64,000 nt of DNA, from NCBI GenBank assembly GCA_038746285.1, contig JBCDKT010000002.1, forward strand, positions 62,001 through 126,000, given 5' to 3'. How positions within the stretch are numbered: position 1 is the first letter of the stretch; every line of letters begins with the position of its first letter. The translations under genes were made by a program, and so were the position numbers. Shown here piece by piece: positions 48,494-57,021 of this stretch. A model generated the notes under the pieces. That model was given only the letters and a program-made list of their open reading frames with translations, was not told where the DNA came from and made no database searches. Source of the stretch: Bacteroidota bacterium. Lineage in GTDB: Bacteria > Bacteroidota > Rhodothermia > Rhodothermales > JANQRZ01.

Positions 48494-48892
48494 ATGCGTG
48501 CTCCCGTTCCAGCGTCCCGGCCGCCGCGCATCGTGATCCACCACCTCAGCGGATGCAAAGTCAACCAGGTCGAAGCGTTTCCCGCCGATCAGTTCGCCAC
48601 GCTTACCTTTGGGCGCAGCCGCTCGGTGGACGTGCACTACGACCCCGGGCGGCACGAATTTGTCAGCCGCCGCCATGCAGCCATCGCGCGCAACGCCGAT
48701 AACGTCGGCTACACCCTCACCGACCTCGGCAGCCGCAACGGCACGTTTCTCAATGAGCAGCCCGTCACCGCCCCGACCCCGATTCACCCCGGCGACACGG
48801 TGCGCCTCAGCCTGGCTGGTCCCGAGTTCGTCTTCACCCTCGATCCGGCTCCGGGCTTACCGGCCGGCACGCTTCCGCTCCCCGCTCTCTAA
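48494..48892 (+). CDS. FHA domain protein
   Basis: A 132-residue protein consisting almost entirely of one forkhead-associated domain that binds phosphothreonine peptides: FGRSRSVDVHY, VSRRHAAIARN and DLGSRNGTFLNEQPV carry the conserved Gly-Arg, Ser-Arg-Arg-His and Asn residues. Twelve bp separate it from the PP2C phosphatase gene, so the two form a small phospho-signalling unit; a Ser/Thr kinase gene is not in the window. Confidence 0.9.
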   Translation: MRAPVPASRPPRIVIHHLSGCKVNQVEAFPADQFATLTFGRSRSVDVHYDPGRHEFVSRRHAAIARNADNVGYTLTDLGSRNGTFLNEQPVTAPTPIHPGDTVRLSLAGPEFVFTLDPAPGLPAGTLPLPAL

Positions 48893-48904
48893 CCGCTGCG
48901 CCGC

Positions 48905-49795
48905 ATGAGCTGGCTCTCCCGCCGTCCAACCGCTGCGCATGAGCCGTCGGGAGCGTTCCCCCTGCTCGACGTAGCCGTGCTGACCGACATCGGGCGCGTC
49001 CGCGAGCAGAACGAGGACGCCGGGCGGTACGTCCGTCCCGGCGACGAGGCGACGCGGCGGCGCCAGGGCGTCCTCGTACTCGTCGCCGACGGCATGGGCG
49101 GGCACGCCGGCGGAGCCGTCGCCAGTTCGCTCGCCGTAGACAGGGTTCCAAAGACGTACTACGGGGCCGAGGCGGCACCGGCCGAGGCGCTCCGGGCGGC
49201 CGTCCAGACTGCAAACCGCACCATCTACGACACCGCCCAGCGCGACCCCAGCCTGTACCGAATGGGAACGACCTGCACGGCCCTGGTCCTACGCACGGCG
49301 GCACCCGACGAGGCGGACGGACCGACTGCGCTGGAAGCCGTCATGGCCCACGTCGGCGACAGCCGGCTCTACCTGCTGCGGGGCGGCCGGCTCCGCCAGA
49401 TGACCGAGGACGACTCGGTCGTGGGCGAGCTCGTGCGCCGGGGGCTGCTGACGCCCGAGGAGGCGCGGCACCACGAGCACCGCCACGTCATCACCCGCGC
49501 GCTCGGCCTCGACCCGGTCGTGCAGGTGTCCCAGTGGGAGCGCCCGCTCCGCGTCGAGCCCGGCGACACCTTCGTCCTCGCCTCGGACGGGCTATTCGAC
49601 CTCGTCGAAGACGACCTCATCGCCCGCACCGTCGCCGACGCCGAAGCCGCCGAGGCCGCAACCGGACTCATCGCCCTCGCCAACGAGCGCGGCGGGCGCG
49701 ACAACATCACCGTCGGGGTCGTGCGCGTCCTCTCCCCGGCCGACGACCCCGGACGGACCACGGGCATCACCCGCACGCTGCCGTCGTTTCCCTGA
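48905..49795 (+). CDS. PP2C-type Ser/Thr protein phosphatase
   Basis: A 296-residue metal-dependent phosphatase of the bacterial Stp/PrpC type. Motifs in order: DIGRVREQNEDAG (metal and phosphate site), LVLVADGMGGHAGG (metal Asp), MGTTCTALVL, AHVGDSRLYLLRGG, LVLASDGLFDLV and GGRDNITVGVV (metal Asp). No membrane segment. It probably reverses the phosphorylation read by the FHA protein of the preceding gene. Stops 19 bp from the end of the convergent endonuclease III gene. Confidence 0.92.
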   Translation: MSWLSRRPTAAHEPSGAFPLLDVAVLTDIGRVREQNEDAGRYVRPGDEATRRRQGVLVLVADGMGGHAGGAVASSLAVDRVPKTYYGAEAAPAEALRAAVQTANRTIYDTAQRDPSLYRMGTTCTALVLRTAAPDEADGPTALEAVMAHVGDSRLYLLRGGRLRQMTEDDSVVGELVRRGLLTPEEARHHEHRHVITRALGLDPVVQVSQWERPLRVEPGDTFVLASDGLFDLVEDDLIARTVADAEAAEAATGLIALANERGGRDNITVGVVRVLSPADDPGRTTGITRTLPSFP

Positions 49796-49814
49796 CGGGC
49801 CTGCCGGTGACGGA

Positions 49815-50681
49815 TCAGCCGATCCGGTAGTCCTTGACCTGCTTCGTCGTCTCGCCGGTCTTGGTGAGGAAGACGTTCATCGAGCCCGAGACAGGGTCGG
49901 CGAGCTGCTCGACGCCGTAGCGGTCGGTCCGGGTCACGGGCTCGTCGAAGTAGCGGCTGTTGGTCTTGCAGTAGTAGGTGCCCTTCTTGGGGTCGAGGCC
50001 GGAGAGCGAGGCGGGCAGCTTCTGGAGACGGGTGTAGTAGCGGCACAGAGCCTGTCCTGAGCCTGTCGAAGGATCGGTCAGCGTGCACGCCTCGCACTTG
50101 GGGCTGCGGGCGGTGCAGGTGTAGCGGCCGTGCAGGATGAGCAGGTGGTGCGCCTCGCCCCACGCCTCGCGCGGGATCACGCGGCGGAGGCCGTCCTCGA
50201 CGGCGCGCGGCGTCGGGGCCTCGTCCACGAGCCCGATCCGGTTAGCCAGCCGGAAGACGTGCGTGTCCACCGCGATCGCCGGTTCGTCGAACGCGACAGC
50301 GACGACGACGTTGGCCGTCTTGCGCCCGACCCCGCGCAGCGTCGTCAGCTCCTTGTGGGTCCGCGGCACCTCGCCACCGAAGTCGTCCATGATCTTGCGC
50401 GCCGTCACCGCGAGGGCCTTCGCCTTGTTGTTCGGGTACGACACCGAGCGGATGTAGGGGAAAATATCTTCGGCCTCGGCTTCGGCCATCGCCTCCGGCG
50501 TCGGGTAGGCCGCGAAGAGGTCCGGCGTGACGAGGTTGACGCGCGCGTCGGTGCACTGCGCCGAGAGGATGACGGCGACGAGGAGATGGAACTCGGTCTG
50601 GTACTGCAGTTCGGTCTCGGGCCGTTCGATGGTCTCGCGGAGCCGGGCGAGCGTGAGGCGGGCGCGGTCGGTGCGGGTCAC
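49815..50681 (-). CDS. nth: Endonuclease III with repeat-expanded FeS loop and C-terminal extension
   Basis: Base-excision DNA glycosylase/AP lyase for oxidised pyrimidines. Helix-hairpin-helix LRGVGRKTANVVVAVAF holds the catalytic Lys, and AVDTHVFRLANRIGL the catalytic Asp. The four iron-sulfur cysteines are C-TARSPK-C-EA-C and then a 13-residue loop before the last Cys, against five residues normally. The extra eight residues (STGSGQA region) come from a short repeat inserted in frame. At 288 residues it is about 75 longer than E. coli Nth. Besides the loop there is a tail of about 65 residues (KKGTYYCKTNSRYFDEPVTR and later), not part of the usual fold. GTG at 50681 chosen to match the family N-terminus. 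Confidence 0.92.
   Translation of the reverse strand: MTRTDRARLTLARLRETIERPETELQYQTEFHLLVAVILSAQCTDARVNLVTPDLFAAYPTPEAMAEAEAEDIFPYIRSVSYPNNKAKALAVTARKIMDDFGGEVPRTHKELTTLRGVGRKTANVVVAVAFDEPAIAVDTHVFRLANRIGLVDEAPTPRAVEDGLRRVIPREAWGEAHHLLILHGRYTCTARSPKCEACTLTDPSTGSGQALCRYYTRLQKLPASLSGLDPKKGTYYCKTNSRYFDEPVTRTDRYGVEQLADPVSGSMNVFLTKTGETTKQVKDYRIG
50049..50075. repeat. Short dispersed repeat inserted inside nth
   Basis: AGCCTGTCCTGAGCCTGTCGAAGGATC contains the CCTGTCGAAGGATC core of a well-spread bacterial repeat whose translations read STGSGQA or SFDRLRTGS, as here. It adds 24 bases in frame between the third and fourth cluster cysteines of endonuclease III. Confidence 0.8.
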
Positions 50682-50688
50682 GAGGGGG

Positions 50689-50780
50689 ACGGGAGAAGAG
50701 AGGGAAGAGCGGAGCAGGGAAAGATAGCGAGGCGATGAACTCTGCACTCTTCCGCCCTTCCTTTCTTCCGCTCTTCCAAT
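50689..50780. repeat. Intergenic purine/pyrimidine arms with divergent promoter boxes
   Basis: Between nth and the DUF4105 gene: purine arm GGGAGAAGAGAGGGAAGAGCGG (50690-50712 region), spacer, then pyrimidine arm CTCTTCCGCCCTTCCTTTC (from 50748). TATCTTTC (minus, 50719-50726) is a box for nth and TATCTTCC (plus, 50789-50796) follows for DUF4105. Confidence 0.5.
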
Positions 50781-50788
50781 CCTAAACC

Positions 50789-50796
50789 TATCTTCC
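50789..50796 (+). promoter_or_regulatory. -7-like box for the DUF4105 gene
   Basis: TATCTTCC five bases before the ATG, implying a leader of almost no length. Confidence 0.45.
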
Positions 50797-50801
50797 GCGC
50801 C

Positions 50802-51998
50802 ATGATCCTTCGCTGCCTCACGCTCACACTCCTGCTCACCGCGACGTCCGCCGCCCAGCCCGAGGCGTCGCTGCCCCAGCTCTCGCCCCAGGCCGAGGTG
50901 TCGCTCCTGACGATGCTGCCGGGCGACGAGGTCTACGCGCTCTACGGCCACACCGCCATCCGCATCGCGGACCCCGCGCTCGGGCTCGACCGGACCTACA
51001 ACTACGGCAACTTCGACTTCGACCAGCCCTTCTTCATCGCCCGGTTCGCGCGCGGCTTGCTTGACTACGAACTCGCTGTGGAGGAGGCCCAGCGGACGAT
51101 CGACGTGTACCGGTTCCTAGAGCGCCCCATCGTCGCGCAGCGGCTCGCGCTCGCGCCCGAGGCGAGGCAGCGGCTCTTCCAGCTCTTGGAGGCGAACTCC
51201 CTGCCCGAGAACCGCGCCTACCGCTACGACTTCTTCTTCGACAACTGCTCCACGCGCCCGCGCGACATCCTCGAAGCGGCCCTCGGACAGCCCCTCGACT
51301 ACGGGACCTACAAACCCGCCGCCGCTACCTTCCGCGACCTCGTCGCGCCCTACGACGAGGCGATGCCGCTGACCGACCTCGGCATCAACCTCGGCCTCGC
51401 CGTCCCGACGGACCGGACGGCGACGCCGCGCGAGGCGATGTTTCTCCCACTCGAACTGATGCGAGCCTTCGACACGGCGACGCTGGACGGCGAGCCACTC
51501 GTGGCCTCGACCGACACGCTGTTCTGGGTCGAGGGAGCCGGGATGCCGAGCGCGGCGACCGACTGGCCGACGGGGCTGGCATGGATCCTTCTCGCGCTCG
51601 GCGGCGCCCTGAGCGGCGCGGCGCGAGGGAAGAACGCGCGGCCGAACCTCATGCGCTGGTTCGATGTGGGGCTACTCGGGACCGTCGGGCTGGCGGGGCT
51701 GATCCTCGGGTGGCTGTGGCTCGGGACGGAACACGCCGTGACGGGGCCGAACTGGAACCTGGCGTGGGCGTGGCCGACGCACCTCGCGGTCGCCGTCCTG
51801 ATCGCGCGGCGCAACCGGCCGCGGGGGCTGCGGGTGTACTGGCTCCTGACCGCCGTCGCTACGTTCGGTGTGATCGCTTTCCTCCCGATGTTGCCGCAAG
51901 ACTTCCCACCGATTGTGCTACCCCTCGGGGTGCTGATCGTGCTGCGGGCGGCCCTGCGGTCCCTCGAACGCAAGCCCGAACCGTCTCCTTCCCTCTGA
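50802..51998 (+). CDS. DUF4105 membrane-anchored protein
   Basis: A 398-residue protein with signal peptide (MILRCLTLTLLLTATSAAQ). The first 170 residues match DUF4105: LTMLPGDEVYALYGHTAIRI, TYNYGNFDFDQPFFIARFAR and YRYDFFFDNCSTRPRDIL. The conserved His and Cys suggest an NlpC/P60-like cysteine hydrolase or acyltransferase working outside the cytoplasm. Residues about 245-385 contain five hydrophobic segments, so the C-terminal half is a membrane domain. Activity is not established. The TATCTTCC box lies close to the start. Confidence 0.82.
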   Translation: MILRCLTLTLLLTATSAAQPEASLPQLSPQAEVSLLTMLPGDEVYALYGHTAIRIADPALGLDRTYNYGNFDFDQPFFIARFARGLLDYELAVEEAQRTIDVYRFLERPIVAQRLALAPEARQRLFQLLEANSLPENRAYRYDFFFDNCSTRPRDILEAALGQPLDYGTYKPAAATFRDLVAPYDEAMPLTDLGINLGLAVPTDRTATPREAMFLPLELMRAFDTATLDGEPLVASTDTLFWVEGAGMPSAATDWPTGLAWILLALGGALSGAARGKNARPNLMRWFDVGLLGTVGLAGLILGWLWLGTEHAVTGPNWNLAWAWPTHLAVAVLIARRNRPRGLRVYWLLTAVATFGVIAFLPMLPQDFPPIVLPLGVLIVLRAALRSLERKPEPSPSL

Positions 51999-52017
51999 TC
52001 CCGACGCGCTGATTCCG

Positions 52018-53649
52018 ATGCAAGTCCAAGACCCTGTTCTCGCCGAAGCCCTCACAACGCGCCCGTCCACGGCCGGCACGGAGCCCGTGCTGCCGCCGCA
52101 CCTCTCGGCGGACCGGCTGCACAGCCTCGCGGCGAACGCCACGCTGCGCGGCGGCGAGCACGAAGCCCTCACCGTGACGGCCCCCTTCACCGGCGAACCG
52201 GTCGGGGAGATCCTCCTCGCCACGGCCGGCGACGTGGCGTACGCCGCCGAGCGCGCCCGGAGCGCCCAGGCCGCGTGGGCAGCCCGCCCCGTCGCCGAGC
52301 GCGCCCAGGTCCTCGTCCGCTTCCACGACCTGCTCCTCGAACGCCAGGCCGAGGGCCTCGACCTCGTCCAACTCGAAGGCGGCAAGTGCCGGTACGACGC
52401 CTTCGTTGAGTACTTCGCGCTTGCGAAGACGGCGCGCTACTACGGCTACCACGGAGCGGACTACCTCCGGGCCGAGACGCGCACCGGGTTCCTGCCGCTC
52501 CTGACGCAGGCCGAGGTGCACTACCCGCCGAAGGGCCTCGTCGGCAACATCGCGCCGTGGAACTTCCCGATCCTGCTCGTGATCGGGGACGTGCTGCCGG
52601 CGCTGCTGGCGGGCAACGCCGTCGTCGTGAAACCGTCCGAGCTGACCCCGTTCTCAGCGCTGTGGGGCGCGCAGCTTCTCTACGAGGCCGGCCTGCCGCC
52701 GGAGGTCTTCCACGTCGTCCCTGGTCGCGGCGAGGCGGTCGGCCCCGCCCTCATCGACGCGGTCGACTACGTCCACTTCACCGGCAGCACCCGGGTCGGG
52801 CAGATCGTGGCCGAGCAGGCGGGCGCCGGCCTCAAAGGGCTCTCGCTCGAACTCGGCGGCAAGAACCCGGTGATCGTCCGCCACGACGCCGACCTCGGCA
52901 AGGCCGTGCAGGGCATACGCGAGGCGTGCTTCGTCGGCAGCGGGCAGACCTGCATCTCGGCCGAGCGCGTCTACGTCCACGAATCCATCTTCGACGATTT
53001 CACGGCGCGCCTCGCGGCCGCGACCGAGGCGATGCTCGTCGGCGCCGGCTACGACTTCCGGGCGCACATGGGTTCGCTCATCTCGCAGGACCAACTCCGC
53101 CGCGTCGAGGCGCACGTCGACGATGCCGTGGCGAAGGGCGCAGCGGTCGTCGCAGGCGGGCGGGCGCTGCCCGAGGCCGGTCCGTTCTTCTACGCCCCGA
53201 CGCTGCTGACGGGCGTGACCGAAGGCATGACGCTCTACCGCGAGGAGACGTTCGGCCCGGTCGCCGCGCTCTACCCGTTCTCGACCGACGAGGAGGCCGT
53301 CGCCCACGCCAACGACAGCGCCTACGGCCTGAACGCGAGCGTGTGGACGCGCGACCTCAGTGCCGGGCACCGCATCGCCGAGCAGATCGCGTGCGGTACG
53401 GTCGGCATCAACGATGGCTATGCGGCGGTATGGTCCTCGACCGACGCGCCGATGGGCGGCATGAAGCAGAGCGGCCTCGGGCGGCGGCACGGACGCGAGG
53501 GCATCCTCAAGTTCACCGAAGCCCAGACGATTGTGACCCAGCGCCTGGCCCCGCTGACGCCGTCGGCCTTCGGGCTGCCGATGAGCGCCTTCGCTGGGGT
53601 GGTGGACACCGCGTTTCGCCTCATCCGGCACCTGCCGGGGCTGCGCTAG
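52018..53649 (+). CDS. Aldehyde dehydrogenase (succinate-semialdehyde type)
   Basis: A 543-residue NAD(P)-dependent aldehyde dehydrogenase. Motifs: GNIAPWNFPILLVIGDVLPAL (oxyanion Asn), VVVKPSELTP (cofactor Lys), FTGSTRVGQ, LELGGKNPVIV (general-base Glu), GSGQTCIS (nucleophile Cys) and EETFGPVAALYPF. The overall pattern is closest to succinate-semialdehyde or medium-chain aldehyde dehydrogenases; the substrate cannot be fixed from sequence. It follows the DUF4105 gene by 19 bp. A strong bidirectional hairpin follows its stop. Confidence 0.9.
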   Translation: MQVQDPVLAEALTTRPSTAGTEPVLPPHLSADRLHSLAANATLRGGEHEALTVTAPFTGEPVGEILLATAGDVAYAAERARSAQAAWAARPVAERAQVLVRFHDLLLERQAEGLDLVQLEGGKCRYDAFVEYFALAKTARYYGYHGADYLRAETRTGFLPLLTQAEVHYPPKGLVGNIAPWNFPILLVIGDVLPALLAGNAVVVKPSELTPFSALWGAQLLYEAGLPPEVFHVVPGRGEAVGPALIDAVDYVHFTGSTRVGQIVAEQAGAGLKGLSLELGGKNPVIVRHDADLGKAVQGIREACFVGSGQTCISAERVYVHESIFDDFTARLAAATEAMLVGAGYDFRAHMGSLISQDQLRRVEAHVDDAVAKGAAVVAGGRALPEAGPFFYAPTLLTGVTEGMTLYREETFGPVAALYPFSTDEEAVAHANDSAYGLNASVWTRDLSAGHRIAEQIACGTVGINDGYAAVWSSTDAPMGGMKQSGLGRRHGREGILKFTEAQTIVTQRLAPLTPSAFGLPMSAFAGVVDTAFRLIRHLPGLR

Positions 53650-53663
53650 GCACCAAACACAGA

Positions 53664-53693
53664 GGCCCCGAGCTACCGAAGCAGCTCGGGGCC
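53664..53693. terminator. Bidirectional terminator hairpin
   Basis: GGCCCCGAGCT at 53664-53674 and AGCTCGGGGCC at 53683-53693 form a perfect 11-bp stem with an 8-base loop. It stands between the aldehyde dehydrogenase stop and the 3' end of tRNA-Glu and can end transcription from both sides; on the minus strand the bases after the stem (TCTGTGTTTGG) are T-rich. Confidence 0.8.
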
Positions 53694-53695
53694 GG

Positions 53696-53768
53696 TACCG
53701 CGTACGGGATTTGAACCCGTGTTACCGCCGTGAAAGGGCGGCGTCCTAAACCCCTAGACGAACGCGGC
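53696..53768 (-). tRNA. tRNA-Glu (anticodon UUC)
   Basis: A 73-base cloverleaf on the minus strand: acceptor GCCGCGT/ACGCGGT (first pair G-U), anticodon stem CCGCC/GGCGG with loop CTTTCAC giving UUC, and T arm ACGGGTTCAAATCCCGT. Discriminator A; CCA is not encoded (ACCG in the genome). Confidence 0.93.
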
Positions 53769-53817
53769 ATGGGCTCGGCGGGGCGTGGGCCGCTGGGCGG
53801 GCCGCCCGGCCGAGCAG

Positions 53818-53892
53818 GGTGCCTGACGGGTTTTGAACCCGCGACCTCCGGAACCACAATCCGGCGCTCTAACCAGCTGAGCTACAGGCACC
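53818..53892 (-). tRNA. tRNA-His (anticodon GUG)
   Basis: A cloverleaf on the minus strand: acceptor GTGCCTG/CAGGCAC with the extra 5' G at 53892 opposite C73, the identity element of tRNA-His. Anticodon stem CCGGA/TCCGG with loop TTGTGGT giving GUG, T arm GCGGGTTCAAAACCCGT. CCA is not encoded. It lies upstream of tRNA-Glu in the same direction (49 bp apart), so both are probably cut from one transcript. Confidence 0.93.
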
Positions 53893-53921
53893 ATGCGCTC
53901 CACGCGCATGGCGCAGAGAGG

Positions 53922-53929
53922 TCAAGATA
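53922..53929 (-). promoter_or_regulatory. -7-like box for the tRNA transcript
   Basis: TATCTTGA, 29 bp before the 5' end of tRNA-His. Between the two lies the inverted repeat CCATGCGC-TCCAC-GCGCATGG (53891-53911), partly overlapping the tRNA 5' end. Confidence 0.5.
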
Positions 53930-54008
53930 CGCGAACCCCCGGATTCGGTTCAACCACCCCGGCGCAGCGACGCGCGAAAATTCGCCCAAGCGGCGCGGCC
54001 TCGGGCCC

Positions 54009-56354
54009 CTAGCGGATCACCGCGATCTTGCCGTACGCCGTTCCCTCGCCGTCCTGCCCGGCCGCGGCCACGATGTAGACCCCCGACGGCACGAGGTCGC
54101 CCGTCCGGCGGTCGCGCCCGTCCCAGCGGACGCTCCCGCCGCGCGTGTCGAACGAGGCGACGACCTGCCCGTCGACCGTGAGCACGCGCACGTCGGCGCG
54201 GTCCACAAGGCCCGTGATGGCGATCTCCGGGAGCGCGCCGCCGCTGGCCCGCACCGGGTTGGGGTAGATAAACAAGTCCTCAGCCGTCGCCGAAGGCGCG
54301 AGGGCGTCGCCGTCGTAGCGGTAGACGCCGCCGCTCGTGGCGAAGTAGACGGCCCCGGTCGCGTCGTCGATGTCTACGGCCGCGATCACGTCCGACGGCA
54401 GCGGCGCGTTTTCGGTCGTGAAGTTGGCGAGGACCTCGTTGCCCTCGGCGTTGATCAGCCACGCCCCGGCGTCCGAGGCGAGCCACTTACGGTCCGCCGC
54501 GTCGACCGCGATGTCGAGCACGCGGAGGTCGCGCAGGAAGAACGACGCGCCGTCCGGCGTCCGCGTCCAGGTGATCTGCTGCGCCGGGTCGCCGACGAAG
54601 ATGGAGCCGGGCGAAAAGACCGTCGCCAGGCCGCGCTCGGTGCCGATCCAAAGGCGTCCGCTGCGGTCCTCGACGATGGCGTTCACCTCGTCGCTCGGTA
54701 GCCCCGTCCCCACCGAGCCCGCCGACCGGACGACGGCCGCCCGGTCGTCTGCCACGTCCAGCGGGTCCGCGCCCGTGTCCAGGACCAGGAAGCCACTGTC
54801 CCGGTTGCCCGTAATCCACTTCTGCCCGAACGAGTCGATATAGACGCTCTCGTACGCATAGTTGGTCGAGACGCCGCTGGGACGGTCGAGGGCTGTCCAC
54901 ACGCCGTCGGGCGTACGCAGGTGCAGCGGCAGTGCGGCGAACTTGTTGGTCGCCCAGAGCCGCCCGCTGGCGTCCGTGTCCACGCCGTCGGCGATGATGA
55001 AGTCCGGGTTGCTGTCCGACGATTGCTCCAGCGTCGAGTTCTCCTGCGTGTACAGGGTCACCTCGTCGTCGGGGGCGTACTGAAAGACACCTCGGCCCTC
55101 AGTCCCGAACCACACGTTGCCCTGCGCGTCGGCATGGACCGTGCGGACGGTCGCGCGGTCAGGCAGCGCCCCGTTGGCGAGCGAGAAGTTGGTCCACGCT
55201 GCTCCGTCGAAGCGGGCGAAGCCGTTGATGCGGTCGTTGGGAGCCACAAACCCTGCCCAGACGTTCCCCTCCCGGTCCACGTCGAGGTCCAGGATGGCAT
55301 TCGTAAGCGGTCCGTCGGGGATTAGTCTGAGGTCCGGCTCGACGACACCCGGCTCAAGCGGTTCGAGCAACGGAAACGCGATGAGCCCCTCGATGCGGTC
55401 TCCGACCCACACCCGGCCGTCCGGCCCGGCCGTTCCGCCCAGGAATCCCCCTGCCCCGGTCAGACGATAGCTGCTGACCTGCCCCGCCCCGTCGATTCGA
55501 AGCACCTGGAAGACTGCCGCGGCGATAAGGTCGTCGTCCAGCACGAACAGGTCGAAGAACGACCGCGTCGCAGACGTGAACCGCGTCCACTGCCCGTTCA
55601 CGCGCCGGTATCCCCCGCCCGGCGTGACGATGTCGCCGTTGTTGGGATCCGTGATTCGCTCTGTGCCTGCGAAGAGCGTTCCGTCGAAGAACGCGAGGCT
55701 GAGCACGTCGGTCAGCGTATCGGTGTCCAGCGTCCAGGCCGAGGGCTCGCGCAGGTTCGGCGCAGCGAGCGGCGCGTAGGCGATGCCGCCGCGCGTCCCG
55801 ACCCAGAGCCCGGGCTGCCCGTCGGGAAGTGGTGCCGGGACTACGTCCCCCACCGAGGTGCCGCCCGCGAGCGTGCCGAAGCGCTCATACGTGTCGCGCA
55901 CCTCGCCCCGGACCGCGTCGAAGACGACGACGCCAAACTCGGTCGAGATGAGCAGCGAGTCGGCCGCCACGTCGATGCGGTTGATGCCGCGCGCGTTGAA
56001 CCGGTCGGCCTGGGCGATTTCGAAGAAGGGCTGCACCTCGCCTGAGGTGGCGTCCACCCGGTCCAGCGCGCCGTCCGGGTAGCCAACCCACACCACATCG
56101 CGCGCCGCGTCGTACGTGATCGCCTCCACGTCCACGCCGCTCAGCCCATCGACGGGCGTGAAGCGTTCGATCTCGCCCGTGTCCGGCGCGTACCGGTAGA
56201 CGCCGCCGTCGGTGCCGACCCAGAGCGCCTCGTCCGAGGCCGTCACCGCCTGGGCGTTGCGGAGCGAGGGAAAGGCCTGCCAGCGGTCGTCCTGAGCGGA
56301 AGCGGGGGACACCGTCAGAAGTAAGACGGCGAGCAGCAGAGGGAGTAGGCGCAT
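54009..56354 (-). CDS. PorZ-like two-propeller protein of type IX secretion
   Basis: A 781-residue exported protein; the ATG at 56354 gives the signal peptide MRLLPLLLAVLLLTVSPASAQ. The body consists of many propeller strands of the regulator type (LWVGTDGGVYRYAPDTGEIE, VWVGYPDGALDRVD, VWFGTEGRGVFQYAPDD, LWIGTERGLATVFSPG), enough for two seven-bladed propellers. A C-terminal beta domain (LFIYPNPVRAS and the Gly-rich GVYIVAAAGQDGEG) resembles a type IX sorting or FlgD-like domain. The start of the mature part (DDRWQAFPSLRNAQAVTA), length and order match PorZ, which in Porphyromonas helps attach lipopolysaccharide to cargo. The window holds three cargo genes of this pathway. Confidence 0.75.
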   Translation of the reverse strand: MRLLPLLLAVLLLTVSPASAQDDRWQAFPSLRNAQAVTASDEALWVGTDGGVYRYAPDTGEIERFTPVDGLSGVDVEAITYDAARDVVWVGYPDGALDRVDATSGEVQPFFEIAQADRFNARGINRIDVAADSLLISTEFGVVVFDAVRGEVRDTYERFGTLAGGTSVGDVVPAPLPDGQPGLWVGTRGGIAYAPLAAPNLREPSAWTLDTDTLTDVLSLAFFDGTLFAGTERITDPNNGDIVTPGGGYRRVNGQWTRFTSATRSFFDLFVLDDDLIAAAVFQVLRIDGAGQVSSYRLTGAGGFLGGTAGPDGRVWVGDRIEGLIAFPLLEPLEPGVVEPDLRLIPDGPLTNAILDLDVDREGNVWAGFVAPNDRINGFARFDGAAWTNFSLANGALPDRATVRTVHADAQGNVWFGTEGRGVFQYAPDDEVTLYTQENSTLEQSSDSNPDFIIADGVDTDASGRLWATNKFAALPLHLRTPDGVWTALDRPSGVSTNYAYESVYIDSFGQKWITGNRDSGFLVLDTGADPLDVADDRAAVVRSAGSVGTGLPSDEVNAIVEDRSGRLWIGTERGLATVFSPGSIFVGDPAQQITWTRTPDGASFFLRDLRVLDIAVDAADRKWLASDAGAWLINAEGNEVLANFTTENAPLPSDVIAAVDIDDATGAVYFATSGGVYRYDGDALAPSATAEDLFIYPNPVRASGGALPEIAITGLVDRADVRVLTVDGQVVASFDTRGGSVRWDGRDRRTGDLVPSGVYIVAAAGQDGEGTAYGKIAVIR

Positions 56355-56464
56355 CGGGAAGCTCCAGGGTGGATAGTGAACCGCGACGAGCACTAGATCA
56401 GGGCGCGGCTGGCTGGGGCGTAACGAACGGTCCGATGCAGAGCGTGTTGAGCAGGGTCAGAAAA

Positions 56465-56944
56465 TTACGAACGGGAAGGGCCCAGCTCGCGCAGCAGGTT
56501 CACCATCTCGATGGCTCCAGCCGCCGCCTCGGCTCCCTTGTTGCCCGCCTTCGTCCCGGCGCGCTCGATGGCCTGCTCGATGGAATCGACCGTGAGCACG
56601 CCGAACAGGACCGGGACTCCGGTGCTGAGCGAGGCCTCGGCGATCCCAGAGGCTACGCCGCCGGCGACGTAGTCGTAGTGCGAGGTCGCTCCGCGGATCA
56701 CCGCGCCGAGGCAGATGACGGCGTCGTAGGTCCCCGAGGCTGCCATCTTCTTCGCCACGAGCGGAATCTCGAACGCACCCGGACACCACGCCACGTCCAC
56801 CGTGTCGAGGTCGGCCCCGTGGCGGCCGAGCGCGTCGAGCGCGCCGTCGATGAGAGGGCGCGTGATAAACTCGTTGAACCGCCCGGCTACGATGCCGAAG
56901 CGGGCACCGGAGACGACGAGCGGGCCTTCGATGAAGTTGGGCAT
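56465..56944 (-). CDS. ribH: 6,7-dimethyl-8-ribityllumazine synthase
   Basis: Penultimate step of riboflavin synthesis; forms large shells in many bacteria. The ATG at 56944 (MPNFIEG) gives 159 residues, the family size. Diagnostic blocks are [57 protein letters not shown] with the catalytic His, and [17 protein letters not shown] plus [18 protein letters not shown]. An exact TACCTTTG box lies upstream. Convergent or divergent rib genes are not adjacent. Followed downstream by the PorZ-like gene. Confidence 0.95.
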   Translation of the reverse strand: MPNFIEGPLVVSGARFGIVAGRFNEFITRPLIDGALDALGRHGADLDTVDVAWCPGAFEIPLVAKKMAASGTYDAVICLGAVIRGATSHYDYVAGGVASGIAEASLSTGVPVLFGVLTVDSIEQAIERAGTKAGNKGAEAAAGAIEMVNLLRELGPSRS

Positions 56945-56998
56945 GGGGGGTGATGCGGGGCGTGCGATGCGTGAGAGGCCAGTCAGAGGCTCAGACCT

Positions 56999-57006
56999 CA
57001 AAGGTA
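56999..57006 (-). promoter_or_regulatory. -7-like box for ribH
   Basis: TACCTTTG on the minus strand, an exact match to TAnnTTTG, 54 bp before the ATG. Confidence 0.55.
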
Positions 57007-57021
57007 CGCACGGGCAGGAGA

